The notes beneath the pieces were generated by a model that had not been told where the DNA came from, made no database searches, and saw only the letters and a program-made list of their open reading frames with translations. A stretch of 64,000 nucleotides of DNA, taken from NCBI RefSeq assembly GCF_004016515.1, contig NZ_SACT01000001.1:744001-808000 (forward strand). The letters are read 5' to 3'. Numbering within the stretch: position 1 is the stretch's first letter; every line of letters begins with the position of its first letter. The position numbers and the translations under genes were made by a program. The DNA is from Rubrivivax albus. GTDB lineage: Bacteria > Pseudomonadota > Gammaproteobacteria > Burkholderiales > Burkholderiaceae_C. Shown here piece after piece: positions 30,263 to 37,407 of the stretch.

Positions 30263-31854
30263 TGGCCGACCTGTCCAAACGCATCGAGCGCGCCGAGCTG
30301 GCCGCCCGCAGCGCAGATCAGCCACTGGTGCAGTGGCAGCCTTTGCCCGGCCCGCAGACGATGGCGTTCGAGTCCGAGGCCGACGTCATCGGGTTTGGCG
30401 GTGCGGCCGGCGGCGGCAAGTCGTTCTTGGGCATCGGCCTGGCGCTGATGCAGCACCAGCGCGTGGCCATCTTCCGCAGGCACGCCACCGAGATGACCGC
30501 CATCGTGGACGAAATCGCCGGTCTGCTCGGCCATCGCGATGGCCTCAACCAGGTGCAAGGCATCTGGCGACTGCCCGGCCGCGTGCTGGAGTTCGGCAGC
30601 GTTCCCAATCTCGGCGACGAGCGCAAGTACCAGGGCCGGGCGAAGGACTTCTTGTTCATCGATGAGGCCACGAACCTGCTGGAGCAGCAGGTGCGCTTCC
30701 TGGCCGGCTGGGTCCGCACGACTGACCCCGGCCAGCGAACCCGCGTGCTGATGACCTTCAACCCGCCGACCAACGCCGAAGGCCGCTGGGTCATCAACTA
30801 CTTCGCGCCCTGGCTCGACCGCAAGTTCCCCGCGCCGGCGCAGCCGGGCGAGCTTCGATACGCCGCGGTAGTCGACGGCAAGGACACCTGGGTCCCTGAC
30901 TCCAGGCCCTTCGTCCTGGACGGCGCCGAGCGCGTCTACAGCTTCGATCCGGCGGACTACACCGGACCGCGACAGGCACTGGTCATCCGTCCGCAGTCAC
31001 GCACGTTCATCCCGAGCAGGGTCACAGACAACCCGCACCTGGTCGGGACTGCTTACTTGGCCACGCTACAAGCACTGCCGGAACCCCTGCGTTCGCAGAT
31101 GCTGCACGGCAGCTTCGACGCCGGCATCGAGGACGATGCTTTCCAGGTTGTTCCTACCGCGTGGGTCGAGGCGGCCATGGCGCGGTGGCAGAAACGATCG
31201 CCCAAGCCGCCGATGGAGGCCGTCGGCGTCGACGTCGCCCGCGGCGGTCGAGATGAGACGGTACTGGCGCGGCGCCACCGGCTGCCTGGTGGTGCACTCT
31301 GGTTCGACGAACTGATTGCTCTGCCCGGTGCGTCCACGCCGGACGGGCAAAGCGTTGCAGCGCAGGTGATCGCGGCCCGCCGCGACAGCGCGGCACTACT
31401 CCTTGATGTCGTCGGCGTCGGCTCCTCGCCGTTCGACTTTTTACGCGATGCGGTACGCGGCACCGTGCTGGGGGTCAACGTAGCGGAGCGCGCTGGCGGC
31501 ACTGACAAGAGCGGCCGGCTGGTGTTCTTCAATCAGCGCAGCGAACTGTGGTGGCGTGTTCGTGAATCGCTTGACCCGTTGAGTGACACCGGCATCGAGC
31601 TGCCGCCCGACCAGCGACTGCTAGCCGACCTCTGCGCGCCGCGCTGGTCGATGTCCGGCACCGCCGTGCGTGTGGAGGGCCGCGACGAGATCGTCAAGCG
31701 CATCGGGCGCAGCCCCGACCGGGCCAGTGCGCTGATCCTGTGCTTCGCGCCGTTCCCGGCTGCTCACGTGTACTCGCAGGTGCATGACAGGGAGGACGAG
31801 GCCGCACGCCAGGCAGTGCTCGACTACGACCCATACGCCGGCCTGATTGCATGA
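30262..31854 (+). CDS. Phage terminase large subunit
   Basis: A 530-residue DNA-packaging motor. Residues 40-190 hold the ATPase with Walker A GGAAGGGKS at 46-54 and Walker B FLFIDEA at 130-136, then the coupling motif TFNPPTNAEGRW. Residues 318-500 are an RNase H-like nuclease, with Asp324 and Asp331 in GVDVARGGRDET and Asp382 in LLLDVVG. Length and domain order are complete. It cuts and pumps DNA into a procapsid, yet no portal or capsid gene is present in the element. It is coupled to genes on both sides. Confidence 0.92.
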   Translation: MADLSKRIERAELAARSADQPLVQWQPLPGPQTMAFESEADVIGFGGAAGGGKSFLGIGLALMQHQRVAIFRRHATEMTAIVDEIAGLLGHRDGLNQVQGIWRLPGRVLEFGSVPNLGDERKYQGRAKDFLFIDEATNLLEQQVRFLAGWVRTTDPGQRTRVLMTFNPPTNAEGRWVINYFAPWLDRKFPAPAQPGELRYAAVVDGKDTWVPDSRPFVLDGAERVYSFDPADYTGPRQALVIRPQSRTFIPSRVTDNPHLVGTAYLATLQALPEPLRSQMLHGSFDAGIEDDAFQVVPTAWVEAAMARWQKRSPKPPMEAVGVDVARGGRDETVLARRHRLPGGALWFDELIALPGASTPDGQSVAAQVIAARRDSAALLLDVVGVGSSPFDFLRDAVRGTVLGVNVAERAGGTDKSGRLVFFNQRSELWWRVRESLDPLSDTGIELPPDQRLLADLCAPRWSMSGTAVRVEGRDEIVKRIGRSPDRASALILCFAPFPAAHVYSQVHDREDEAARQAVLDYDPYAGLIA

Positions 31855-32051
31855 CCTACAGCCTGCCCGTGTTCGCGGTGACCAGGGTGCCGGCCACGTT
31901 CATCTGGGGCTGGTGTACTGTGGACTCGGGTGCTGACTTGCTCGTAGTTCGTGCGACGGGCCGCCACGTCGCTGCGCAGGTGGGCGGCATGCCTGTGCAG
32001 GCACTGGCCCGGCAACTTCTTCTTGAGTTGCACGAGCGCGGCAGCAATTGA
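31851..32051 (+). CDS. Small protein after the large terminase
   Basis: A 66-residue protein whose ATG overlaps the terminase stop (ATGA). It is beta-rich at the start (VFAVTRVPATFIWGWCTV) and helical at the end (VQALARQLLLELHERG). No family is recognised. It is the last gene of the long plus-strand operon; a minus-strand terminator lies directly behind it. Confidence 0.6.
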   Translation: MTYSLPVFAVTRVPATFIWGWCTVDSGADLLVVRATGRHVAAQVGGMPVQALARQLLLELHERGSN

Positions 32052-32073
32052 AAAGGCCCGCGCGTGGCGGGCC
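32051..32073 (-). terminator. Terminator for the minus-strand gene pair
   Basis: A GGCCCGC/GCGGGCC stem with a five-base loop is followed by TTTT when read on the minus strand. It lies 26 bases past the end of the gene at 32099 and also directly behind the plus-strand operon, so it separates the two convergent units. Confidence 0.75.
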
Positions 32074-32098
32074 CTGGTGCGTACGCCAGGATCACACC

Positions 32099-32422
32099 TC
32101 AGGTCGAGAACTCCTTTGAACGCGCGCTGCTCGTGCTCGCCTCCGGCCCTCCGTCGGGGCGCTGCAGGCGCGAGCGGTGGATCCATGCGGGCAGCGGGCT
32201 GAACCAACGCGTGCCTGAGTCGATGCGCACCCTGCCGAGCACGCCAGTCTCCGGCGCCACCCGGACGTCCACCAGCATTCCGTTCATGACGAAGGGCTCC
32301 GGGCTGATCTCGACGATCACGACACGCTTGCCGTCGTTCAGCAGCAGGTGAGATCGGGCGATCGCGATGTCGCCCACGCGCCAATCCTTCGCGCCACCGT
32401 GGCGTGCAGCAGCGCGCTTCAT
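32099..32422 (-). CDS. Unknown protein, second gene of a minus-strand pair
   Basis: A 107-residue protein with a beta-rich core, DWRVGDIAIARSHLLLNDGKRVVIVEIS and VLGRVRIDSGTRWF, and a disordered Ser-rich end. The pattern vaguely recalls SH3-like small barrels such as MazF/PemK toxins, but I cannot identify it. Its ATG overlaps the stop of the preceding gene at 32419. It runs against the surrounding terminase and nuclease genes, which suggests separately acquired cargo. Confidence 0.6.
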   Translation of the reverse strand: MKRAAARHGGAKDWRVGDIAIARSHLLLNDGKRVVIVEISPEPFVMNGMLVDVRVAPETGVLGRVRIDSGTRWFSPLPAWIHRSRLQRPDGGPEASTSSARSKEFST

Positions 32423-32625
32423 TGCTGCACCCCCTGCTCGCCGAGGTCAGCGGCCAACATCTGGTTGAGGACAACCTCCAAGGGCAACCCACCCGCCACA
32501 AGCGGCCTGGCGCGCTCCATGATCGCCTTCAACTCGTAGAACTCCAACCACGCACGTGCGCGCGACGTGCAAGGGGCAACCGTGGTGACGCCCCTCGGAA
32601 AACTGAGTACCTGGAACTCGGACAT
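32419..32625 (-). CDS. Unknown small protein, first gene of a minus-strand pair
   Basis: A 68-residue protein starting at 32625 with a CAGGAG ribosome site. The C-terminal half is helical (WLEFYELKAIMERARPLVAGG, LEVVLNQMLAADLG). The open frame extends to 32973, but that part opposes the nuclease gene and lacks support. It is coupled by ATGA to the beta-rich gene that follows. Size and order resemble an antitoxin-toxin pair, which is a guess only. Confidence 0.6.
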   Translation of the reverse strand: MSEFQVLSFPRGVTTVAPCTSRARAWLEFYELKAIMERARPLVAGGLPLEVVLNQMLAADLGEQGVQQ

Positions 32626-32817
32626 CGATGACTCCTGAACCCCCGCATGCCGATGAAGTCGGCAGGACGAGGCGGGGCGGAGCTCGAGCGCGCGACTGTT
32701 TAGGCGTTGTTCACGCGGCGCCAAGTGGTCGTAAAGCCCGCGGTCGACATCGCTGCCGACGGGAATAACTGTAGCAGGTGCTGTACTCTCTACTCGCGAG
32801 TTTGTGATCAGCACGAC
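32626..32817. promoter_or_regulatory. Divergent promoter region, minus-strand pair and nuclease gene
   Basis: This 192-base gap separates divergent genes and should hold a promoter for each. It contains no convincing ORF and I find no strong repeat. The plus-strand end (ACTCTCTACTCGCGAG) is markedly less GC-rich than the flanks. Confidence 0.4.
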
Positions 32818-34164
32818 ATGGCCAAGTTCCTCCCGGTGATAGTTGCTGGGCAACCTTTCCCGACGTTGAAGGCGGCCGCCTCTCATTTCGGCGTGCACAC
32901 CACAACTGCTGCCCGCAGGCTTCGCGAAGGATGGACTCCCGAGCAGGCCTTCGGTGTAGCGGCTCGCCAGCACGCTTCTTGGCCAGCCGAACGATCGGCC
33001 AACTTGTCAACATCGGCCGGCCACTTCAGGACGCTTGAAGATGCTGCCAAGCACTTTGGAATCAACTACGGAACGCTGACTAAGCGCCTACGTGAGGGCT
33101 GGACTCATGATGAGGCAGTTGGCCTAGTACCGCGGCAGCGCCCGCCGAAGCTAACGCAGTCCATCATCGTCAACGGCGTCACGTATCCGAATGTCGAAGC
33201 TTTCGCCGATGCGTTTGGCCTGAATCGCATTCGCGTTCGCCAGCGCCTCGCCCGTGGATGGACTGCAGAGCAGTCTGTCGACCTGGCGCCGGCGCCACCT
33301 CGGTACCGCGACCCGGATGGGAAGGAACGGTCGCACGTCTGGAAGCAGGTAGATCTCGTCGACAACCGGATCTACCCTGGCGCAACCGCCGAATCGTTCA
33401 AGCTCTACGTCATCAGGAACAACCTCAATGGCAAGCAGTACATCGGGATCACGGTGTCGCCACTTGCCGAGCGACTACGTGGCCACCGTGCTGGCGCGCG
33501 CAATGGGTTGTCGAGCAAGCTTTACAGCGCCATGCGGAAGTACGGCATCGAGAACTTCAGCATCGAGTTGATCCGCAATGACGCGCAGAGCTTTGTCGAA
33601 CTTCAAGAGCAAGAGATCGCCGAGATCAGGACCCGAAACACGATCCGCAACGGCTACAACACAACGCCCGGTGGATCGATTGGCTCATCCGAAAGGGTCA
33701 CTGTTGCAGGAGTGACATACCCGTCACGCGGTGCCGCCGCCGAGCACTTCGGCGTAGACGTTTCGGTTTTCAATCTGCGCATTGCTCGGCTGGGTTGGAC
33801 TCCTGAGCAAGCGGCTGAGATCGAGACCCGACCGAAGCATGCGCGACGAAGGATCAGTGTTGGTGACCACACCTTTCCGACCCTGAAGGCCGCCTCAGAG
33901 GCGTTCGGCCTGGACTACAAGACGGTTCACAGGCGCGTGACCGTCTTTGGTTGGTCCAATGAAGAAGCACTGGGCTTGGCGCCACCGCCTTCCAGAGGAA
34001 CGTCAACTGGGGTGCAAGTGCATGCATTTGGACAGGCCTACCCGTCGATCGCCGCATGTGCGCGTGCTCACGGAATCAAGCCCGATTCCCTTCGTCGCCG
34101 GACCATGGTTGTCGGCGAAGACGTCGAGAGCGCCATATCAGCCCTGCAGGAATTGAGAACGTGA
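32818..34164 (+). CDS. GIY-YIG nuclease flanked by arrays of helix-turn-helix-like repeats
   Basis: A 448-residue protein with an unusual symmetric layout. A GIY-YIG nuclease fills residues 195-285 (LYVIRN, KQYIGITVS, RLRGHR, SAMRKYGIENF, an acidic ELQEQE and YNTTPGG). Three repeats of about 40 residues precede it (8-47, 64-103, 116-155) and three follow (295-335, 345-387, 399-443, the last degenerate). Each reads roughly G-x-x-[YF]-P-x-x-x-A-A-x-x-F-G, then R-x-x-x-G-W-[ST]-x-E-[EQ]-A, as in NUMOD-type DNA-binding modules of homing enzymes. It probably cuts a specific long DNA site. The gene is less GC-rich than its neighbours. The ATG at 32818 is used; the upstream extension is unsupported. 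Confidence 0.85.
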   Translation: MAKFLPVIVAGQPFPTLKAAASHFGVHTTTAARRLREGWTPEQAFGVAARQHASWPAERSANLSTSAGHFRTLEDAAKHFGINYGTLTKRLREGWTHDEAVGLVPRQRPPKLTQSIIVNGVTYPNVEAFADAFGLNRIRVRQRLARGWTAEQSVDLAPAPPRYRDPDGKERSHVWKQVDLVDNRIYPGATAESFKLYVIRNNLNGKQYIGITVSPLAERLRGHRAGARNGLSSKLYSAMRKYGIENFSIELIRNDAQSFVELQEQEIAEIRTRNTIRNGYNTTPGGSIGSSERVTVAGVTYPSRGAAAEHFGVDVSVFNLRIARLGWTPEQAAEIETRPKHARRRISVGDHTFPTLKAASEAFGLDYKTVHRRVTVFGWSNEEALGLAPPPSRGTSTGVQVHAFGQAYPSIAACARAHGIKPDSLRRRTMVVGEDVESAISALQELRT

Positions 34165-34227
34165 GGCGATTGACGGTCGCCACACACGCCTTGGCGCACA
34201 TCGCCCGAGGTTGTCATGCGCAGTCAG

Positions 34228-35061
34228 CTATGCCTTGCTGGCTTCTTCCAGTGTGGATCGCTGTAACTCATTGGCAGCTTTGACTATCTCAGCGGCTTGT
34301 TCCAAGCTGGCCCTATCGGTTTCTACACCGCTCATCATGGTACGAAGTTCCTCCAGCAGCCGTGCCTCAAGCGCTTGGAGAACGATGTAGTAGACGGACG
34401 GCCCATGCTCTTTTAGGTAATCTTCGTAGTGGGGAAGCACCTTTACAACCAAAGCTCTGATCGCATCGGAGTCTGCGTAGTCCTGCTTGCCAAGCGCGCC
34501 CTTTAGCACCATCCATCGCATGGCAGTGTGCATGGCGACTGAGCGGATAGCCGAAAATACTGCCCACACCATAGGGGTGAGATATGGACGCGCCATATCA
34601 GCGGCGCTCAGATCAAGCTTGCTCGGGTCAAAGCTACCGCCGAGCATCTCGAAGAACTGCCTTGCTCGTGGATCATTCGCAACAAGCTCTGCGGCTGATT
34701 CAAACTTGATAAACCCCATGCTGGTCGCCAGTGATCGGGCTGGCTCGAGAACACGGAATGCGGTCCAGATTTGGTCGATGGCTTCCAGGCGCCGCTTGTC
34801 TAGAGCCGCATGCCTGCTAGCAAGCGCAGACAAGGCGCCGCTTCGTAGAGCGGCAATCTCACCTTCCTTCTCGCGGATCCTCGCCTTTAGCTTCTCCTCG
34901 CTTTCACGGAGATCGGACCGCAATTGCTCGAGCTTCTGATCAAACTCGTGCTGGATCGTCTTTGTTAGTCTGGCGCCGATCCACTCACGTGCAAGCCAAG
35001 CAATGGCTCCAAGCACGCCAGCTGTTGTCAAACTCGGAAGCCACCAATACCCGTCAGCCAT
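34228..35061 (-). CDS. Membrane-anchored coiled-coil protein, possible cargo
   Basis: A 277-residue protein with one N-terminal membrane helix (residues 8-24), a charged coiled coil at about 30-75 (FDQKLEQLRSDLRESEEKLKARIREKEGEIAALR), then a helical domain opening with ASRHAALDKRRLEAIDQIWTAF. I have seen this family in accessory regions of many proteobacteria but know no assigned function. The gene is clearly less GC-rich than the chromosome. It stands alone, convergent with the nuclease gene, with a GGTACGA/TCGTACC palindrome 27 bases upstream. A defence or membrane-sensing role would be inference. Confidence 0.75.
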   Translation of the reverse strand: MADGYWWLPSLTTAGVLGAIAWLAREWIGARLTKTIQHEFDQKLEQLRSDLRESEEKLKARIREKEGEIAALRSGALSALASRHAALDKRRLEAIDQIWTAFRVLEPARSLATSMGFIKFESAAELVANDPRARQFFEMLGGSFDPSKLDLSAADMARPYLTPMVWAVFSAIRSVAMHTAMRWMVLKGALGKQDYADSDAIRALVVKVLPHYEDYLKEHGPSVYYIVLQALEARLLEELRTMMSGVETDRASLEQAAEIVKAANELQRSTLEEASKA

Positions 35062-35087
35062 GCGCGTAGTCCAAACATGTCCAGATC

Positions 35088-35104
35088 GGTACGATCCTCG
35101 TACC
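35088..35104 (-). promoter_or_regulatory. Palindrome upstream of the coiled-coil gene
   Basis: A perfect 7-bp inverted repeat, GGTACGA-TCC-TCGTACC, lies 27 bases before the ATG at 35061 on the minus strand, where an operator or promoter-proximal site would be. The rest of the 185-base gap to 35246 holds no gene. Confidence 0.45.
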
Positions 35105-35246
35105 GCATTTCAGCATGACACGTGAACGATTCGCCGGCAACGCTCACTCCTGAAAGCAGCCGGAGTCGGTTCATCGTTCCTCTCCGATCGCTTTCGGCTA
35201 CGCAGCGGTACCCGCTAGCAGATCATCGCCAAGCAGTAGGGCCGGG

Positions 35247-35606
35247 CTATGGCTCCGGCAACCCGACCACCGTCACGCCGTGCTGGAGCACCATCTTAGA
35301 CACCACGTCTGAGCGCCAAGCCATCAGGCAGGCCATGCGCAATTTCGGGTGAGCGCCCGGGCCGGTGAACAGGCGCCACTCATTTGGCGTCATGGCCAAG
35401 TCGTACGCAGCGGCGATCAATTGGCCAAACGGCGCACCGGGCGCTGCTAGGCTGCCCAGTGGCGCGCCAGGATCCCCGAAGTCCAATACCTGACCGCGCC
35501 TTCCTCGCAGCGTGAGCTCGAGCACATCGACCGCCGGCGCGTGCGGGTGGCTGGCGCTCAGGCTGACCGCGTCGGAGACGACGGTGCGAGCTTCTGCGTT
35601 GGACAT
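35247..35606 (-). CDS. Unknown element protein
   Basis: A 119-residue protein that starts at 35606 inside the 3' end of the Cys-rich gene upstream, in another frame, overlapping it by 49 bases. It contains VDVLELTLRGRRGQVLDFGDPGAP and a helical PNEWRLFTGPGAHPKLRMACLMAW segment. No family is recognised. The ribosome site is weak, so the exact start is uncertain. Confidence 0.5.
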   Translation of the reverse strand: MSNAEARTVVSDAVSLSASHPHAPAVDVLELTLRGRRGQVLDFGDPGAPLGSLAAPGAPFGQLIAAAYDLAMTPNEWRLFTGPGAHPKLRMACLMAWRSDVVSKMVLQHGVTVVGLPEP

Positions 35607-35812
35607 CGCTCGAATGTAGCTACAAGCGGCGGGCCCGGCTCGTCGTCCGTGCCGACCTCGCGCCGCCAGAACGCGCACCCGTTGGCCGGCATGGCGCGGA
35701 TGCTCAGGCCCTCCCCATGGACGCAGCGGGCCGCCGTGCCCTGATAGAGCATCCCGCCGAACGACGTGCAGTGCCAGCAGGGCCGCGAGTCTGTGTGCCG
35801 CATGAAGTACAT
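35558..35812 (-). CDS. Small cysteine-rich protein
   Basis: An 84-residue protein, or 82 from the inner ATG at 35803. Cysteines in RPCWHC, ARCVHG and NGCAFWRREVG may form a zinc site. The pattern (CWxC, then CxH, then GCAFW-R--G-DDEPGPP) is one I recall from small conserved proteins of Burkholderiales of unknown role. It is divergent from the repressor-like gene, with an 8-1-8 palindrome directly at its start, so it is likely under that control. Confidence 0.65.
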   Translation of the reverse strand: MYFMRHTDSRPCWHCTSFGGMLYQGTAARCVHGEGLSIRAMPANGCAFWRREVGTDDEPGPPLVATFERCPTQKLAPSSPTRSA

Positions 35813-35829
35813 GGCGGGATCATCCCGCC
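35813..35829. promoter_or_regulatory. Candidate repressor operator
   Basis: GGCGGGATCATCCCGCC is an 8-bp inverted repeat around a single central base. It lies between the divergent Cys-rich gene and the XRE-type regulator, 50 bases from the latter's ATG. This is the expected place and symmetry for an operator of a lambda-type repressor. Confidence 0.6.
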
Positions 35830-35878
35830 GCAGTGGCTCAGGGGGTGAGCTTGGCGGCCGAAGGCGCCACAATTCAGT

Positions 35879-36244
35879 ATGGATACGGTAGATGCCACGC
35901 GTAGAGCCCGCTTGCGCGCACTGGTAGCAGAAGCGGGAAGCGCCGCCGAACTTGCTAGGCGTACTGGTGTGGCTGCGCCCCAGATTTCCCAGGTTTTGAA
36001 CGAGCGGGACGGGGGCAGCGGGAAGCGTCGGGAAATCGGCGACCGCACCGCCCGCAGGCTGGAAGCGGGTATGGGGAAGCCAGCAGGTTGGATCGATCAA
36101 CCGCTGACATCGCCAGAACCGATGCACATCGAACCCCAACCAGAGTCCACAGCGCTACGGGTAGCGCTCGCGTTCGAACGACTTCCTCCTGAGCGACAAC
36201 GACTCGTCATTGACCTGTTGAAGCAATTCGGCCAGCCCGTTTGA
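35879..36244 (+). CDS. XRE-family repressor-like regulator
   Basis: A 121-residue DNA-binding protein. Residues 10-60 form a lambda-repressor-like helix-turn-helix (ALVAEAGSAAELARRTGVAAPQISQVLN, IGDRTARRLEAGMGKP). The C-terminal part is a short helix pair (ALAFERLPPERQRLVIDLLKQF) rather than a peptidase domain, so it would not be cleaved by RecA as LexA-like repressors are. Location near attR and divergent transcription suggest it keeps the element silent. Helper-phage derepression, as in satellites, is possible but not shown. Confidence 0.85.
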   Translation: MDTVDATRRARLRALVAEAGSAAELARRTGVAAPQISQVLNERDGGSGKRREIGDRTARRLEAGMGKPAGWIDQPLTSPEPMHIEPQPESTALRVALAFERLPPERQRLVIDLLKQFGQPV

Positions 36245-36322
36245 GCCCCCGTCGGAGGGCACCCCTCAAGCCCCACCTCGAGGCGATGTGTGGCCCGCCG
36301 GCTGACGCAGACACTGCCCGGC

Positions 36323-36568
36323 ATGGACACCACACAAGCGCGCCTGGATCTACTTGAGACGGCCCTGAGGGCGTTGGCCACCGAACTAGGCGGCGAAGCA
36401 GAAGACGCGGTTGCCGCGGCTGTCATTGCCCGCGCCCAGGTGCTCGTTGCCGGCGGGCTGAGTGATCGAGCTGATGCCGCTGTGGCTGGTGTTGTGGCGA
36501 GGTGGATTGGCCATGGGGCCGGGGGTGTGATTCCCACTTGCGGAATCCAATCGCAAGTCGAGTGGTAG
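36323..36568 (+). CDS. Possible small helical protein near attR
   Basis: An 81-residue frame with a helical N-terminal half (ARLDLLETALRALATELGGEAEDAVAAAVIARAQ). A GTG start at 36290 is also possible, giving 92 residues. There is no clear ribosome site. The last codons overlap one of the GTGGTA repeats. It is probably a real small gene following the repressor, but confidence is limited. Confidence 0.45.
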   Translation: MDTTQARLDLLETALRALATELGGEAEDAVAAAVIARAQVLVAGGLSDRADAAVAGVVARWIGHGAGGVIPTCGIQSQVEW

Positions 36569-36581
36569 CGAATGTGGTAAC
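36562..36581 (+). promoter_or_regulatory. Candidate integrase arm-type sites, right end
   Basis: GTGGTAGC at 36562 and GTGGTAAC at 36574 are spaced by 12 bases in direct orientation, matching the pair at 22213 and 22225 at the left end. They lie 56-75 bases from attR, as arm-type sites of a tyrosine integrase would. Confidence 0.5.
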
Positions 36582-36636
36582 CGGAACAGAAAGTGCAAAC
36601 TTCAGAGTGCCGTTTACCTATGAAGGCGCGGCCTCT

Positions 36637-36662
36637 GTTCGATTCCCCCCGGTTCCACCACT
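36637..36662. repeat. attR core: right direct repeat of the element
   Basis: This is an exact 26-base copy of the tmRNA 3' end at 22094-22119. Upstream sequence here is unlike tmRNA, so it is not a second tmRNA gene but the far boundary of the inserted element. Chromosomal sequence with a long imperfect hairpin (36666-36698), perhaps the old tmRNA terminator, resumes after it. Confidence 0.95.
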
Positions 36663-36752
36663 TCCCTCGCGACCGCCTCGTTGCGAAGGCGTCGCGAGCG
36701 CGGCCGACTGCGGCGCTCTGCCCGCATCGCCGCTGCATCTAGACTTCGGGGC

Positions 36753-37355
36753 ATGCCGACGTCCCTGATCATCGTCGACGACTTCCTCGACAACGCCCAC
36801 GAACTGCGCGAGGCCGGGCTGCGCATGCACTACCCGCCAGTGCAAGGCAACTTCCCGGGGCGCAACTCGGCGCAGGCCGTGTCCCTTCAAGGGCTGGACC
36901 AGGAGATCTCGCGCCTGGTTGGTGAACCGCTGGTACCCGCGCCGGGACAGGCCCACGGCAAGTTCCGGATCACCCTGGCCAGCGACGTCGGCAAGGCCAA
37001 GGTGCATGTCGATGCGTCGCACTGGTCGGGCATCCTCTACCTGAGCCAACCGCAGCACTGCCGTGGCGGCACCGAGTTCTTCCGCCATGTGCCCACCAAC
37101 ACCGATCGCGGTGCGTACAACGATGCCGAGGCGCAGTCCATGGGCTACCCGTCGGCCAAGCAGATGATGGCCGACATCCTCGAGGACACCGTGGATGACT
37201 CGCGCTGGGAGCTCACCATGCGGGTGCCGATGCGCTTCAACCGGCTGGTGCTGCTGCGCCCCTGGCTGTGGCACACCGCGGGAGAGAACTTCGGCAGCAC
37301 GCTGCAGGACGGGCGACTGATCTACCTGATGTTCTACGCGTCGGCCCGCTCATAG
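36753..37355 (+). CDS. 2OG-Fe(II) oxygenase-like protein (DUF6445 family)
   Basis: A 200-residue protein whose fold resembles 2-oxoglutarate/iron oxygenases. The likely iron ligands are His-x-Asp (KVHVDASHW) and a distal histidine (LRPWLWHTAGENFG), with a terminal Arg region. The start MPTSLIIVDDFLDNA at 36753 matches the family; a longer frame upstream is unsupported. It stands alone next to the element's right end and is chromosomal. Its substrate is unknown. Confidence 0.8.
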   Translation: MPTSLIIVDDFLDNAHELREAGLRMHYPPVQGNFPGRNSAQAVSLQGLDQEISRLVGEPLVPAPGQAHGKFRITLASDVGKAKVHVDASHWSGILYLSQPQHCRGGTEFFRHVPTNTDRGAYNDAEAQSMGYPSAKQMMADILEDTVDDSRWELTMRVPMRFNRLVLLRPWLWHTAGENFGSTLQDGRLIYLMFYASARS

Positions 37356-37407
37356 CCGGCCCGGCGGGGGTGGCGCAGGCCAGCAGGTCGGCGACGTCGT
37401 GACAGGC

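Larger units (their letters stand above)
22094..36662. mobile_element. Integrated satellite-like element in ssrA
   Basis: The element is bounded by a 26-bp direct repeat of the tmRNA 3' end and carries an integrase at its left end and a repressor-like gene at its right end. Between them lie an AlpA-like regulator, a primase/helicase, an iteron region, a run of small genes, a small and a large terminase, a GIY-YIG nuclease and accessory genes. Capsid, portal, tail, holin and endolysin genes are absent. Genes overlap by ATGA or similar and show no frameshifts, which argues against simple decay. Parts such as the nuclease and coiled-coil genes are visibly less GC-rich than the chromosome. I infer a phage satellite; a shrunken prophage is possible. 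Confidence 0.85.

Noticed and set aside
32707..32817. N-terminal extension of the GIY-YIG protein
   Set aside because: The extra 37 residues have no repeat likeness and the repeats begin right after the ATG at 32818.
36637..36662. A second tmRNA or tRNA-like end at 36637
   Set aside because: Only the 26-base core matches; the sequence before it has no tmRNA or tRNA fold, so it is attR.
22094..36662. CRISPR array or cas genes within the element
   Set aside because: No regularly spaced direct repeats of CRISPR length and no Cas-like motifs are present; the repeated units at 26987-27036 are only 5 bp.
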